Positions 1 through 10,095 of a DNA stretch of 64,000 bases are shown here, in pieces. Numbering within the stretch: position 1 is the stretch's first letter; the number at the start of each line of letters is the position of its first letter. The notes under the pieces are model-generated. The model did not search any database and was not told the origin of the DNA. It saw only the letters and a program-made list of their open reading frames with translations. A program made the position numbers and the translations under genes. This stretch comes from Phycisphaerales bacterium (lineage in GTDB: Bacteria > Planctomycetota > Phycisphaerae > Phycisphaerales > SM1A02), in assembly GCA_029246705.1 (NCBI GenBank), contig JAQWMQ010000023.1, positions 96,325-160,324 on the forward strand, in the 5' to 3' direction.

Positions 1-130
1 CGATGTTCGCTTTCGGATCGGTCGCCTTGTCGGATGACGTGTCATCGGCATCCTGGCCGGGGTCGGCCGCGAGGAGTCCGCCGAACAAGAGGGTCTGAAG
101 GAGAAAGACGATGAAGTATCGATGCAGCAT
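1..130 (-). CDS. N-terminus of an exported protein, cut by the window edge
   Basis: Only the first 43 codons lie in the window. The start is the ATG at 130-128, ten bases after the stop of the upstream MFS gene, so it is probably the last visible member of the glycerol operon. The translation begins MLHRYFIVFLLQTLLFGGLL and continues AADPGQDADD. This is a short charged n-region, a long hydrophobic core and an Ala-Ala site, as in a Sec signal peptide, followed by an acidic low-complexity linker. A short GGGG run precedes the ATG. The function cannot be told from this fragment. It could be an outer-membrane or periplasmic partner of the transporter, but that is only inferred from position. Confidence 0.6.
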   Translation of the reverse strand, partial: MLHRYFIVFLLQTLLFGGLLAADPGQDADDTSSDKATDPKANI

Positions 131-139
131 CCCCAGATG

Positions 140-1426
140 CTAGCTCATCGGCCCTCGGGTGCGGGCACCTGATTTCAAGGCGATGACCAGAGCAACGCCT
201 ATGGGAATGGTGAGCGCGATCGCCCCCACGAACCAAGCCAGTGCCTCTCGCATCTGGGGAAGGGTCGCATGCATGGGTGCCACCTCGCCACTGCCCGAGC
301 TGGCATCGAGTGCCCGGGCGATGACCAGCAACATCAGCGGCCCCCCCACCACACCCAGCATCATGTTTGCCGCGCCCATGGCGAGGCCGCGTCGCCTCGG
401 GGAGGCGGCATCCTGGACACACGCCATGTCGACCCCGAACACACCCGAGAAGAAGCCGAGCAGGGCGATCAGGCACAGGAGGAACACCAGACCGCCCGGA
501 GCGTAGATCAGGGCCGCAGAGGCCGCGGTGCAGAGGAAGGAGGCGACGATCAACGTGGGACCACGCCAGCGCGGCCGACCGGAGATCAGACCCAGAAGCG
601 GAGCACCAAGCACGCCCGCCGCGAACAGCATGGCAACCGGATAGGTCGCGTACCTGGGTTCCAGGCCCAGTCGAGCGTGAAAGAATGGTGGCGCCCACAA
701 GCCTGCGAAGGCGCTGATGATTCCGAAGAAGAGGCCGGCATGCAGACCCGCCAGCCAGAGCCGGATATCCGACAACGTACGAAGCACGGACCGAGATGGA
801 TCGGCAGGCTCCTCGGAGACACTCGGCCTGGAGGGCCGTTCTTCCCGACCATCCACCAGGAGAAAGCAGGCCACTCCAAGCAGGATCGACATCACGGCGA
901 GCACGATGCCCGAACCTTCGCGATCGACCATGTGGGACAGGCTCGGCAATCCGATCGCGACGGCGATGCCGCCGAGCAGGGTGAACGCTTCGGTGAGGCC
1001 GAGCATCAGGGCGAAGCGAGATTCAGGAAAGCGCCTTGAAGCGACCAGTGCCGCGCCGGCGAAGGCCGGGGCACCGGCGATGCCGAGCAACACGCGTGCT
1101 GCCGTCGCCGAACCAAGCGTCGATGCCTGCCCGAACCAGATCACGCCCGCCGCACCGAGGAACATCGACAGCCCGAGGACCAGTCGCGGACCCAGGTGAT
1201 CAAGAAGCCAGCCCATCGGGATCTGCAGCAGGATGTACGTCAGGAAATAGGCGGAGGTCAGCAGGCCGAGGTCGACGGCATCCGCCTGAAAGGAGGTCTC
1301 CAGTTCATCGATCATCGCCGAAGGCTGTACCTGCACCACGAACTGGAAGAACAGGCAGCTGGAGGCGACCACCCAGGCGATCCAGGCACCGGCTCGATGA
1401 GGCCTGCCCTCTATGGTCGGAGTCAT
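140..1426 (-). CDS. MFS transporter in the glycerol operon
   Basis: A 428-residue integral membrane protein with about twelve hydrophobic segments, the usual size for the major facilitator superfamily. The loop after the second segment reads GWLLDHLGPRLVLG, matching the MFS G-x-L-x-D-x-x-G-x-R motif, and an acidic/basic loop (DGREERPSRPS) separates the two six-helix halves. It starts five bases after the glpD stop, so the two genes are probably co-transcribed. That context suggests uptake of glycerol, glycerol 3-phosphate or a glycerol-containing phosphodiester, but the sequence does not clearly show the GlpT (organophosphate antiporter) signature, so the substrate is inferred. An oxalate/monocarboxylate-type MFS is the main alternative. 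Confidence 0.85.
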   Translation of the reverse strand: MTPTIEGRPHRAGAWIAWVVASSCLFFQFVVQVQPSAMIDELETSFQADAVDLGLLTSAYFLTYILLQIPMGWLLDHLGPRLVLGLSMFLGAAGVIWFGQASTLGSATAARVLLGIAGAPAFAGAALVASRRFPESRFALMLGLTEAFTLLGGIAVAIGLPSLSHMVDREGSGIVLAVMSILLGVACFLLVDGREERPSRPSVSEEPADPSRSVLRTLSDIRLWLAGLHAGLFFGIISAFAGLWAPPFFHARLGLEPRYATYPVAMLFAAGVLGAPLLGLISGRPRWRGPTLIVASFLCTAASAALIYAPGGLVFLLCLIALLGFFSGVFGVDMACVQDAASPRRRGLAMGAANMMLGVVGGPLMLLVIARALDASSGSGEVAPMHATLPQMREALAWFVGAIALTIPIGVALVIALKSGARTRGPMS

Positions 1427-1431
1427 GAGGC

Positions 1432-3012
1432 TCAGGCTCGCGATTCCTCGAGCGTGTAGCCACTGGCGAGCTCGCGATAGTGTTCGATCTGTTCCTTCTG
1501 CCAGGCCTCGTCCTTGCCGAGTTCAGCGGCCATGATCGCAGCCACCCGAGGGGCGGCTTCCATCGAGGCACGCGCGTCGAGCAGGAGTGAACGCGTACGA
1601 CGTGCAAGCACATCCTCGACGGTCAGTGCCATTTCGTTCCTGACCGCCCAGACCACTTCGGCACCACGGTAGCTGATGTTGGGATGCAGTTGCTCGGCCA
1701 GTTCGGGACGCTCGGCGGCGATGGCGTCCACCGCCGCGGCATCCGATCCGTAGTACCGACGAACGTGGTCATGCGGAAGCTTCGGATCCTCCCGGTCCAT
1801 CCAACCGTGCAGGTGAAGGGTTTCGGTGATGCAGGCACGCGGCTCCAGCATCCCGACCTCGACCGCATGTTCCATGGTGTCCTCCGCCATCTTGCGGAAG
1901 GTGGTCCACTTGCCGCCCATGATCGAGACCAGTCCGGAATTGCTGACCACGACCTCATGCGATCGGGAGATCGACTTGCTGCTGCTTTCGGTACCACCCC
2001 GATGCACCAGGGGCCGCTGCCCGGCGTAGACCCCGAGCACGTCGGCACGCGTGGGGTCCTTGGCCATGTATCGAGCGGCGTTGCGCAGAATGAACTCGAT
2101 CTCCTCTTCCAGTGCGCGCGGTTCGAGATCGGCCTTCTTCATGGGGGTGTCGGTGGTTCCGACCAGCAATCGGTCATGCCAGGGAATGACGAAGAGCACG
2201 CGCCCGTCGTCGGTGTGGGGCACCATGATCGCGTTCTCACCCGGACCGAAGGACTTGTCGAGAACCAGGTGGACGCCCTGCGCGGGCTCGATCATCGTGA
2301 TCGCCTCGGCATCATCGAGACGGCGGACCTCGTCGGAGAAGATCCCGGTGGCATTGACCACCACCTTGGCGTTGATCTCGTGAACGGTTCCGGTCTCCTC
2401 GTCACGGACCCGGACGCGGTCGATGTGACCGTCGGTCTTCAGGATCTCGACGACCTTCATCTGGTTGAGCACGACCGCACCGTGATCGGCGGCGGTTCGC
2501 GCCAGGGTGATCGCAAGCCGGGCGTCGTCGAACTGCCCGTCGTGGTACATGGTGCCGCCGTCGAGCCCCTCCTGCTGGACGTTCGGGATGGCCTCGATGG
2601 TCGCCTTTCGACTGAGGTGCCGACTCTTCTCGAGGTTGAGCTTGCCGGCCAGAGCGTCGTAGAGCTTGAGACCCACGCCGTAGAAGGGACCTTCCCACCA
2701 CTTGTAGGCGGGAACGATGAAGGCGAGGTCGGTGACGATGTGCGGGGCGTTCTGGTAGAGGAGACCGCGTTCACGGAGTGCCTCCATGACCAGGGAGATG
2801 TTCATCTGCTCCAGGTAGCGAACCCCGCCGTGCACGAGCTTGGTGCTTCGACTGGAAGTGGCCTTGGCGAAATCATGCGCTTCGAACAAGACGGTCCGGT
2901 AGCCACGGGAAGCCGCATCGACCGCAACTCCGAGCCCGGACGCCCCCCCGCCGATCACCACGACATCGAATGCTTCGCCATCCAGGCCGGCCATCATCTC
3001 TTCACGATTCAT
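1432..3012 (-). CDS. glpD: FAD-dependent glycerol-3-phosphate dehydrogenase
   Basis: Oxidises sn-glycerol 3-phosphate to dihydroxyacetone phosphate and passes electrons to the quinone pool at the membrane. The 526-residue length is typical of GlpD. An ADP-binding beta-alpha-beta fold starts at about residue 16 (DVVVIGGGASGLGVAVDAA), followed by the family motif around residues 50-70 (SSRSTKLVHGGVRYLE) that binds FAD. Residues near 260-290 (ALLVGTTDTP-type segment, here RLLVGTTDTPM) and GGKWTTFRKMAED near 365 are also diagnostic, and a GlpD C-terminal cap domain follows. It lies 30 bases downstream of glpK and 5 bases upstream of the MFS gene, giving a coherent glycerol catabolic operon. The start is the ATG at 3012, preceded by a GGAGC ribosome-binding site. 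Confidence 0.95.
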   Translation of the reverse strand: MNREEMMAGLDGEAFDVVVIGGGASGLGVAVDAASRGYRTVLFEAHDFAKATSSRSTKLVHGGVRYLEQMNISLVMEALRERGLLYQNAPHIVTDLAFIVPAYKWWEGPFYGVGLKLYDALAGKLNLEKSRHLSRKATIEAIPNVQQEGLDGGTMYHDGQFDDARLAITLARTAADHGAVVLNQMKVVEILKTDGHIDRVRVRDEETGTVHEINAKVVVNATGIFSDEVRRLDDAEAITMIEPAQGVHLVLDKSFGPGENAIMVPHTDDGRVLFVIPWHDRLLVGTTDTPMKKADLEPRALEEEIEFILRNAARYMAKDPTRADVLGVYAGQRPLVHRGGTESSSKSISRSHEVVVSNSGLVSIMGGKWTTFRKMAEDTMEHAVEVGMLEPRACITETLHLHGWMDREDPKLPHDHVRRYYGSDAAAVDAIAAERPELAEQLHPNISYRGAEVVWAVRNEMALTVEDVLARRTRSLLLDARASMEAAPRVAAIMAAELGKDEAWQKEQIEHYRELASGYTLEESRA

Positions 3013-3042
3013 CGGAGCTCCTTCAAGTCTCGATCTGCTTGG

Positions 3043-4542
3043 CTAGTCTTCGATCCAGTGCAGTGCACGTTCGACGGCACGTTTCCATTGCTTGAGGTGT
3101 GCCTGGCGTGTCTCATCATCCATGTCGGGCTCGAAGACACGTTCGACCTCACGGTGCGATTCGAGATCATCGACGCTCTTCCAGTACCCGACCGCGAGGC
3201 CGGCCATGTAGGCCGCACCCTGCGCAGTCGACTCGAGCACCTTCGGTCGTTCGACACGGACATCGAGCAGGTTCGCCTGCATCTGCATCAGCAGGTTGCT
3301 GGCGGCTGCTCCGCCGTCGACCCTGAGAATCGGCAGATCGACCTGGCCGTCTTCCATCATGATGCCGAGGACATCGGAACTTCGCAGGGCAAGTGACTCG
3401 AGCGTCGCCCGCGCGATGTGCGCCTTGGTGCTTCCGCGCGTGAGCCCGAGGATCACACCACGAGCGGTCGGATCCCAGTACGGCGCGCCCAGACCGGCGA
3501 AGGCCGGGACGACCTGGACCCCGCCGCTGTCCTCGACGCTTTCCGCGAGCTCGTTCACCTGCGGGGCCGAGTCGATGATCTCGAGTCCGTCCCGAAGCCA
3601 CTGGATCGAGGCACCGGCCATGAAGACCGAACCCTCGAGTGCGTGCTGCGTCGGTTCGTCACCGATCTTCCAGGCGACGGTGGTCAGGAGGTTGTTCTTG
3701 CTGTGGATGATCTTCTCGCCGGTGTTCATCAGCAGGAAGCAGCCGGTGCCGTAGGTGTTCTTCGCCATGCCCGGCCGGGTGCACAATTGACCGAAGAGCG
3801 CCGCCTGCTGATCGCCGATCATGCCCGCAACCGGGATGGCTGCGCCGATATGACGAGGATCAGACTCGCCGAGAACCTGGCTGCAGGGAACGATCTCGGG
3901 CAGGATCTCCCGGGGGACCGTGAAGAGATCCAGCAGGTCCTGGCACCAGTCGCCGGTGTTGATGTCGTAGAGCAGGGTACGGCAGGCATTCGAGACGTCG
4001 GTGGCATGCACGCGTCCATCGGTCAGCTTCCAGGCCAGCCAGCATTCGATGGTGCCGGCGGCCAGTTCACCCTTCTCGGCCCGGGCGCGCGCACCGGGCA
4101 CGTTGTCGAGCAGCCATTTCAGCTTGGTTCCGGAGAAGTAGGGATCAAGGACGAGGCCGGTCTTCTGCTGGAGCATCTCGGCATGGCCATCGGCCCGCAG
4201 CTCGTCGCAGTAGGCCGTGGTACGTCGATCCTGCCAGACGATCGCATGATGCAGCGGTTCGCCGGTGGAACGGTCCCAGAGGACGATCGTCTCCCGCTGG
4301 TTGGTGATCCCCAGGCCGGCGATCTGGTCGGGCTTGATGCCGGCATTCTTGATGGCGCCCTTGATGACCTCGATCTGTTTCGACCAGATCTCGTTGGCAT
4401 CATGCTCGACCCAACCGGGCTTCGGGAAGAACTGTTCGAATTCGGTCTGGGAGACGCCACGCATCGAACCTGATTCATCGAAGACGATTGCCCGGGTGGA
4501 ACTCGTTCCCTCGTCGAGAGCAAGCATGAACTTGTCGGACAT
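3043..4542 (-). CDS. glpK: Glycerol kinase
   Basis: ATP-dependent phosphorylation of glycerol to glycerol 3-phosphate, the entry step for GlpD encoded next. The protein starts [20 protein letters not shown], whose DEGTSSTR segment is the FGGY-kinase phosphate-binding loop. Other GlpK hallmarks are [46 protein letters not shown] and [16 protein letters not shown] (FGGY signature region). An ATG lies six codons further upstream (4560), but an AAGGA-type ribosome-binding site overlaps that ATG and sits correctly before the one at 4542. The 499-residue form also matches the usual length of about 500. It is the first gene of the operon. The 166 bases upstream should hold the promoter, but no convincing -35/-10 pair is visible. 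Confidence 0.95.
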   Translation of the reverse strand: MSDKFMLALDEGTSSTRAIVFDESGSMRGVSQTEFEQFFPKPGWVEHDANEIWSKQIEVIKGAIKNAGIKPDQIAGLGITNQRETIVLWDRSTGEPLHHAIVWQDRRTTAYCDELRADGHAEMLQQKTGLVLDPYFSGTKLKWLLDNVPGARARAEKGELAAGTIECWLAWKLTDGRVHATDVSNACRTLLYDINTGDWCQDLLDLFTVPREILPEIVPCSQVLGESDPRHIGAAIPVAGMIGDQQAALFGQLCTRPGMAKNTYGTGCFLLMNTGEKIIHSKNNLLTTVAWKIGDEPTQHALEGSVFMAGASIQWLRDGLEIIDSAPQVNELAESVEDSGGVQVVPAFAGLGAPYWDPTARGVILGLTRGSTKAHIARATLESLALRSSDVLGIMMEDGQVDLPILRVDGGAAASNLLMQMQANLLDVRVERPKVLESTAQGAAYMAGLAVGYWKSVDDLESHREVERVFEPDMDDETRQAHLKQWKRAVERALHWIED

Positions 4543-4708
4543 GTGCGTGGATCCTTCCATTCAGGTGTGCTCTAAGCGTAACTGAAAGTACGGATACACG
4601 TCCGGTCGGGGATGGCCGGCGTAAAGGTGGAATTCTCTCCCGACGACCGAGCACCCCGGGACGTTCCGGAACCTCGATGTGTTTCGTGGGCAAGCGCGGG
4701 CCAGGGCC

Positions 4709-7318
4709 TCACTCGGAGGGTTCGACCACGACGGCAGCGTTCATCTCATCATTGAGCGCAGCCAAGGAGGGAAAACGTGTGCGCTGGACTGGCGTGAGCA
4801 ACCGGGCGACACGGCGAAGCGTACGGTCCGAAAGCTCGGCGCGCTCGTATTCGGCACGCTCGTTCTGGCTGAAGAACTCGATGAACCGGTTCTGGTCGAA
4901 AGATGGATCTGAACTCATGTCACCGGCAGACATGATCCGATCGATCTCTTCCTGACCCTCGACCATCGATGCGGAAAGTTCCTCCCACCGTTCCGTGTAC
5001 TCCGCTTCAAGCTTGCCGATCTTGACCAGCTGGTCGTCATCAAGATCCTGCATGGAGAAGATCCCCCTGAAAAAAGGCTTGATGTTGGTCTTATCCCTGT
5101 AGACGCGCGGATTGCAGGCGACCCGATATTCGGCCTGGAACCGGGCCAGCTTGTCCCCGGGCAGGATCTCCTGGAGACCGTCCATGAACCTGTCGTCCTG
5201 GCTGGAGGCCTCGCCCTTGAGCAGACTCAGCTGTTCGAGCATGTTCGAGTCCCGTAGGTTGCTCATCGGGTTGCCCATCGCGCTGCTCTCGAACTCGTCG
5301 AGATCGGAGTCGCCTTCGTAATAGGCGTTGGTATTCTCGTAGAACCGACGCTGCTTCAACTCGCCACTCTTCTTCATGGACAATTCCATCTCGAAACACA
5401 CCTTGCGGGCCTCGAGCATCGCATCAGCGCTTGCAAGGACGTACGCTGCCAACGCCTCTCGTTCGTCGGTCTCCAGTTCGAGGTCAAGCAGGAACGAAAT
5501 CGGGCTGACCACCTGACTCGACGAATACGGGGACCACCCCATCACGTCCGATCCCCCGGACAGACTTGCTTCATGCGCACGTTCGAGTGCAAGAAGTTCA
5601 ACCGTAGGAACCGATTCCTCACGAACTGCATGCTGCAGGTTTTCGAAGAAGACTCGATCGATCTTCAGTGACGATTCAATCGCGGAACGGAGAAGATTCG
5701 ACGCTGTCTCGACCCGGGATTCGTACGCCTTCTCGTCGGAAGCGACTTCCATGTAGCGAAATTGCAGTTCATTCGACTCATTCTTCAGCGGTGACACCGA
5801 CTTGCCCCAGTCCGCCAGATACTCCTCGTGAAGCGCCTCGAAAACCGGAATCTGCCAGTCTTCGACCCCGACCAGGCGCCGAATGCGAGCAAGGTCCACG
5901 ACGCTGATCGGGTGAAGGATCCAATCACGTGGCGATGGCGGGTCGGAAACGATCATCGCAGTGGAACCTGCCACACCAACCGCCATGGTCGAGTTGGGCG
6001 CGCGTTCATCATCAGACCAACCATGGACGAGGATGACATACAGGGTTGCTCGATCACGCTGATCGAGGTCCGCAAGCACGTTCGAGACCTCCTTCTCGTA
6101 CTTCACCCTGAGTGCCTTATGTTCGGATTGATTCTTCTCGATCTTCTCCCGAATCAATGCACCCGGTGACTCTTCCAGATCATTGGCAGGGTCGAAACTC
6201 ATGGAATCGACCATGGTGGCAGCCGGGTCGTAGTCCTTCAGGAAAATGACCTTCTGGTCGAGAAGCAGATGATGCTCGGAGATGTAGCGATCGGCGATGA
6301 TCCTGATCCGTTCGCGCATATCGGGCGTCAATGAATCATGTTCAAGCACCCGATCGATGCGGCTCACCAGATCCGCCGAGGAGTTGACGGACACGTCTCG
6401 ATTCATGAAGTACAAGCCATCGCGCGGATCAAAGCACATCTTGAGTCGGCGAGCCGACCGCGAATCGAGAACGCCACACAACTGCCGCAACGTTCGTTGA
6501 TTCAGGGACCGGATCTTCGCCGAGATCTCCGTCGTCTCCTGCAGCGACCTGGCGTAGGCCACCTGCATGCTGGCCATCACCCGTTCCATCAACTCCGAGT
6601 CGAAGTCACGGGACGACAACCTGTCCAGATCGGCGGGGTCATGCTTCTCGAGTTCCTCGATGAGCACCAACATCGCATTCGAGGATTTTCGATGGAGGTC
6701 CGACATCAATCTGGTCAGTTTGTGCTCGTAGTCAAGCAACATGTGATCCATCAGGGCAAGGTCGGCGTTCGTGATGCTGGCACTACCGACAGCTGCCCAG
6801 AGGTCATAGACGGAGCCCAATCCCATCTGACTGTTGGCGAGCATTCCGGAAAACATTCGCATGCGTTGCCTGGTCTGCCGGGCTCGCTCGAGGGCGGCAT
6901 ACTGGTCTTCGCGGAGAATCGACAGGACTGAATTCAGAAGCGCATCATCGACACCGCGGATCAGCTTCTCGACCCGGGCAAGATCTCGCAGGTACTTCTC
7001 CACCACCGCACGAGTTGGAACCGCGCCGCCCTGCATCTCCGTGGAGTTCTCCAGGAATGTCGCGATGGCTCCATCACGAAGCTCCTTGAAGGAATCGAGA
7101 TAGACATCCCGAGCGTCCTCGATGAGCTCCCACTGTTCAAAGGTGGGTTTCACGTGACGGTTCAGAAGCTGGGTGAACTCCTTGGTGGAGATCGGGTCGG
7201 GCAACTGATTCATCGTGCCCTGGGCGAACAGTGCGGTGCCCGGCAGGAGAGCCGCGAGGACGATGAACAGCGTGGAGATGCGCACGGCGAACGAAGCCCT
7301 GGAGAGAAGAGATGTCAT
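4709..7318 (-). CDS. Giant secreted helical repeat protein, paralogue 1
   Basis: About 869 residues, no recognised enzyme domain. The chosen ATG at 7318 begins an ordinary signal peptide (MTSLLSRASFAVRISTLFIV, then a run ending ALFAQG); an ATG 48 codons upstream would bury it. The mature protein is highly charged, largely predicted helical, and collinear over its whole length with the next gene upstream (shared QLPDP start, NPxVYRD segment, C-terminal LRRxxRxLTPxQR motif). Three internal units can be seen, each opening with a W/Q-x-x-I-x-x-L-x-x-x-Y-x-x-x-W helix (about residues 50, 510 and 760). The LTPxxR/LDDDQ motifs recall the LTxxQ helices of Spy/CpxP periplasmic proteins. A chaperone or envelope structural role is a guess. 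Confidence 0.75.
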   Translation of the reverse strand: MTSLLSRASFAVRISTLFIVLAALLPGTALFAQGTMNQLPDPISTKEFTQLLNRHVKPTFEQWELIEDARDVYLDSFKELRDGAIATFLENSTEMQGGAVPTRAVVEKYLRDLARVEKLIRGVDDALLNSVLSILREDQYAALERARQTRQRMRMFSGMLANSQMGLGSVYDLWAAVGSASITNADLALMDHMLLDYEHKLTRLMSDLHRKSSNAMLVLIEELEKHDPADLDRLSSRDFDSELMERVMASMQVAYARSLQETTEISAKIRSLNQRTLRQLCGVLDSRSARRLKMCFDPRDGLYFMNRDVSVNSSADLVSRIDRVLEHDSLTPDMRERIRIIADRYISEHHLLLDQKVIFLKDYDPAATMVDSMSFDPANDLEESPGALIREKIEKNQSEHKALRVKYEKEVSNVLADLDQRDRATLYVILVHGWSDDERAPNSTMAVGVAGSTAMIVSDPPSPRDWILHPISVVDLARIRRLVGVEDWQIPVFEALHEEYLADWGKSVSPLKNESNELQFRYMEVASDEKAYESRVETASNLLRSAIESSLKIDRVFFENLQHAVREESVPTVELLALERAHEASLSGGSDVMGWSPYSSSQVVSPISFLLDLELETDEREALAAYVLASADAMLEARKVCFEMELSMKKSGELKQRRFYENTNAYYEGDSDLDEFESSAMGNPMSNLRDSNMLEQLSLLKGEASSQDDRFMDGLQEILPGDKLARFQAEYRVACNPRVYRDKTNIKPFFRGIFSMQDLDDDQLVKIGKLEAEYTERWEELSASMVEGQEEIDRIMSAGDMSSDPSFDQNRFIEFFSQNERAEYERAELSDRTLRRVARLLTPVQRTRFPSLAALNDEMNAAVVVEPSE

Positions 7319-7572
7319 CTGACTGCTTGCCTCACGAAAGGTTGAAAGGAATTGCGCAAGACTCCTCGCCTGAAGCGAGTCGAAAGGAGCGAACAGCACA
7401 GTCATGAGATTCACCCGGAACACCAAGAGAATACCAGTCGCCGGAACAAACCATTGATTCATTGCTCAATCGGCATCACTTTGTTGTTGGGCCTGACCAT
7501 GCCCCGGTTTCAATCAAGACGCGTCGTTCCTGACGGCTCGTCGACCGCGTTCGTGCCAGAATATCGCCATTT

Positions 7573-10095
7573 TCAGAGCTCTATTCGGTCCAGCGCACGA
7601 ATTCGACGTCTCTGCTCGGGCGTGAGGTAACGGTGAAGTCGCCTCAATGCCCGATGGCTTGCTTCGTTGCGTTCGAAATCAAGGGCGGCGTAGCGCTGTT
7701 GCAGCGCTTGCCATGTGCCGTATTCATCGGGCGAGCTGTTGGCCCCGAAACCATTCAACTGCTTCTTGAGCACGACCATGTCGCTGCTGAGACGGTTCCA
7801 TTCACGGTCATATTCGGCGAGCACTTCGGCAATGGCATCGAGCTGTTCACTGGTCAGATCCGAGAACTGCAGGGCCAGATCGATGGGCACTGTTGCGGAA
7901 TTGGGATCGCGATAGACGTATGGATTGGTGGCACGCTTCCACGCGGAGAGAAACAAGGCCTTCGGTTCAGGATCGAGCCGCTGCGCGAGACCGTCGACGA
8001 AACCGACCTGAGCGAGATTCCACGACTCGACCTGATCGCCGTACTGACCGGACAGCTCGTCGGAGATCCTTCGGTATTCGATGCCATGGTCCGTCGACGT
8101 GAGGGTCCCGTCCGTCATGCCCTGGCTGAGGCGGATGTTCATCTCGTGGAAACGCTGCTCGGAACTGAATCGCAGGTCGCGAGCAAGGCTTGCCTGTTCG
8201 AGAAACCCAGCAGCTTCCGACATGAAGTACGCGTCAAGCCGACTTCTCTGTTCGGGGTCCAGTTCAAGGTCGTCGACGACCTCGAAGACATTCGCCGGTC
8301 GATAGGCGGTCTGCCCGGGACTGAAGAAAGGGTCGGTGCCGCGAAGGTAGCGATCAAGCTCTCTTTCAAGGCGGAAGCGCAGGAGGGCTGATTCCTGCTT
8401 CGAGCTCATGGCGCCTCCAAGATCATCGAAGAAGGATCGCTCCAGATCGACGATCCTCTCGGTGGCATCATGGGCATGGGCGTAGGCCAGTTGAAGCTTC
8501 GAGACGTCGGCTTTCTGTCGCTTCGTGTCAGGATTCACGCTGTAGATCGACGCTTGCGCGGATGAACACTGCTCGTCAATGGGTGCTATCTGATTCTTCC
8601 AGGCGGCTACGTAATCCTCGTGAATGGTGTCAAGGATCGCCTGCTGCCATGGTTCGGGGTCGAGTTCCCTGCGGATTCGCTCGAGTTCACGTCGGGTCAA
8701 GCGGTCGGGGATGAAGTCGGACGGACCACCCCGCCTGGGGTTGCGAACGCTCGAGGACTCGGGGTATTCAGGACGATCCTCCTCGAGCTCCGTATTCCTG
8801 CCGCCGCTCTCGATGATCGCGATCTGTCGCGGCGAAGCGGAGGCCTCGAACAGTCGCAGCAGTTCGGAGTGTGTCGATTCCGCGAGTGCGGCCCGGAGCC
8901 CGGCACGTTCATCAATCGATTCACGAAGCTTCCTGATCTGTTCGAGGACCGGATCCTCGGAATCAAGAACGATCTCGAAACGCATCAGCGGGTCCTCGAT
9001 CTCCGAGAGTTCCTGCAGGAGTTCGGTCATTCGGACGACATGACGATCATCGGCAGTGTGCATCCCACGTCGGAGCACCTGGAGCTGGTCACGCTGGTCA
9101 GGGCTCAGCTCGTCCTTTTCGAGCAGACGGGTGAAGGTTCGATCGACGTTGAGCGGGTCGCGAGGAATGCGGCCTTCCGAGGCACGCTCGACACAGGCCA
9201 TGCGAACCCGGCGACCGACGTCCTCCCCGAGAAGCGATTCGATGCGCTCGAACGATTTCCGATCCAGGGATTCGATCCGCTGACGGACCTTGAGCCCCTC
9301 GACCTGGGCTGATTCGTAGGCCGCCTGGAACGCCTTGATCGCCTTCTGCGCCTCTTCCGAGTTGGCGGAGGCGTTGCCATACACCTCGCCGAGACCACGA
9401 TTCTGGAGTTCCTCGACCAGCACCATGAACATCGAGGTCTGGGCCTTGCGCCAGGCTCGCAGACCAGCGGTGAGTTCCTCCTCGTAACCGATGAGCACGG
9501 GATCGATCGTCGTGAATCCCTCTGGACCGATCTCCCGCTCGAACGAGGTCAGGATCTCCCAGAGATCGATCCCCGGTTCCTGGGCGGCGAAACCGGACGT
9601 GAGGCTCTCCCGCTCTCTCGCCAGTCGCACCCGATTCAGTCCGGCCAGCTGCCCTTCGTCGAGGATCTCAGCGATCTCGCCGAACAGCCGGGCATCTTCC
9701 TCGTTGATCCTCGCCCTGGTTGCGTCGAGTCGACGGACGAACTCCTTCGCCGTCCGAGCATCCGGGACGGCTCCCATCTCCTTTTGGGCGAACTCGAGGA
9801 AGCGCGCGATGTCACCATCGCGCAGAAGCGCGAATCGTTCGAGATAGGCTTCGTGCAGGTCCTCGATGAGGCCCCACTGCGACACGGTGGGTGAGACGAA
9901 TCGGTCGAGGTCACGACTGAGAACCCGGCTGCCCATCGGGTCGGGGAGTTGCTCCCCGGTTCCCTGGGCGAACGCCGTCGTCGAGACCACGAGCAGCAGG
10001 AGCGGCAGAAGACCTGCAAGCACTCGAGCGTGGAGCGAGTCGACTCGTCGCACACGGGTTTCCCCATGCCATGCCGGCTGCCCACTCACATGCAT
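7573..10095 (-). CDS. Giant secreted helical repeat protein, paralogue 2
   Basis: About 840 residues, a tandem paralogue of the downstream gene. A signal peptide ends at VVSTTAFAQG, and the mature part opens TGEQLPDPMGSR, matching TMNQLPDPIST in the partner. LTxxQ-like motifs recur (LSPDQRDQLQ, LDPEQRSRLD, LTSEQLDAI, LTPEQRRRIR at the C-terminus). The start is uncertain. The ATG at 10095 and a GTG at 10089 overlap the end of the DinB-like gene, while a GTG at 10053 has a GGGGAA ribosome-binding site and gives a signal peptide of the same length as the paralogue's. No Cys-rich, catalytic or membrane-anchor feature is visible. It appears to be transcribed with the ThiF- and DinB-like genes upstream. 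Confidence 0.75.
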   Translation of the reverse strand: MHVSGQPAWHGETRVRRVDSLHARVLAGLLPLLLLVVSTTAFAQGTGEQLPDPMGSRVLSRDLDRFVSPTVSQWGLIEDLHEAYLERFALLRDGDIARFLEFAQKEMGAVPDARTAKEFVRRLDATRARINEEDARLFGEIAEILDEGQLAGLNRVRLARERESLTSGFAAQEPGIDLWEILTSFEREIGPEGFTTIDPVLIGYEEELTAGLRAWRKAQTSMFMVLVEELQNRGLGEVYGNASANSEEAQKAIKAFQAAYESAQVEGLKVRQRIESLDRKSFERIESLLGEDVGRRVRMACVERASEGRIPRDPLNVDRTFTRLLEKDELSPDQRDQLQVLRRGMHTADDRHVVRMTELLQELSEIEDPLMRFEIVLDSEDPVLEQIRKLRESIDERAGLRAALAESTHSELLRLFEASASPRQIAIIESGGRNTELEEDRPEYPESSSVRNPRRGGPSDFIPDRLTRRELERIRRELDPEPWQQAILDTIHEDYVAAWKNQIAPIDEQCSSAQASIYSVNPDTKRQKADVSKLQLAYAHAHDATERIVDLERSFFDDLGGAMSSKQESALLRFRLERELDRYLRGTDPFFSPGQTAYRPANVFEVVDDLELDPEQRSRLDAYFMSEAAGFLEQASLARDLRFSSEQRFHEMNIRLSQGMTDGTLTSTDHGIEYRRISDELSGQYGDQVESWNLAQVGFVDGLAQRLDPEPKALFLSAWKRATNPYVYRDPNSATVPIDLALQFSDLTSEQLDAIAEVLAEYDREWNRLSSDMVVLKKQLNGFGANSSPDEYGTWQALQQRYAALDFERNEASHRALRRLHRYLTPEQRRRIRALDRIEL

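Noticed and set aside
1684..3396. Long plus-strand frame (570 codons) antisense to glpD
   Set aside because: A GC-rich shadow of glpD and glpK; glpD and glpK carry full family motifs on the minus strand.
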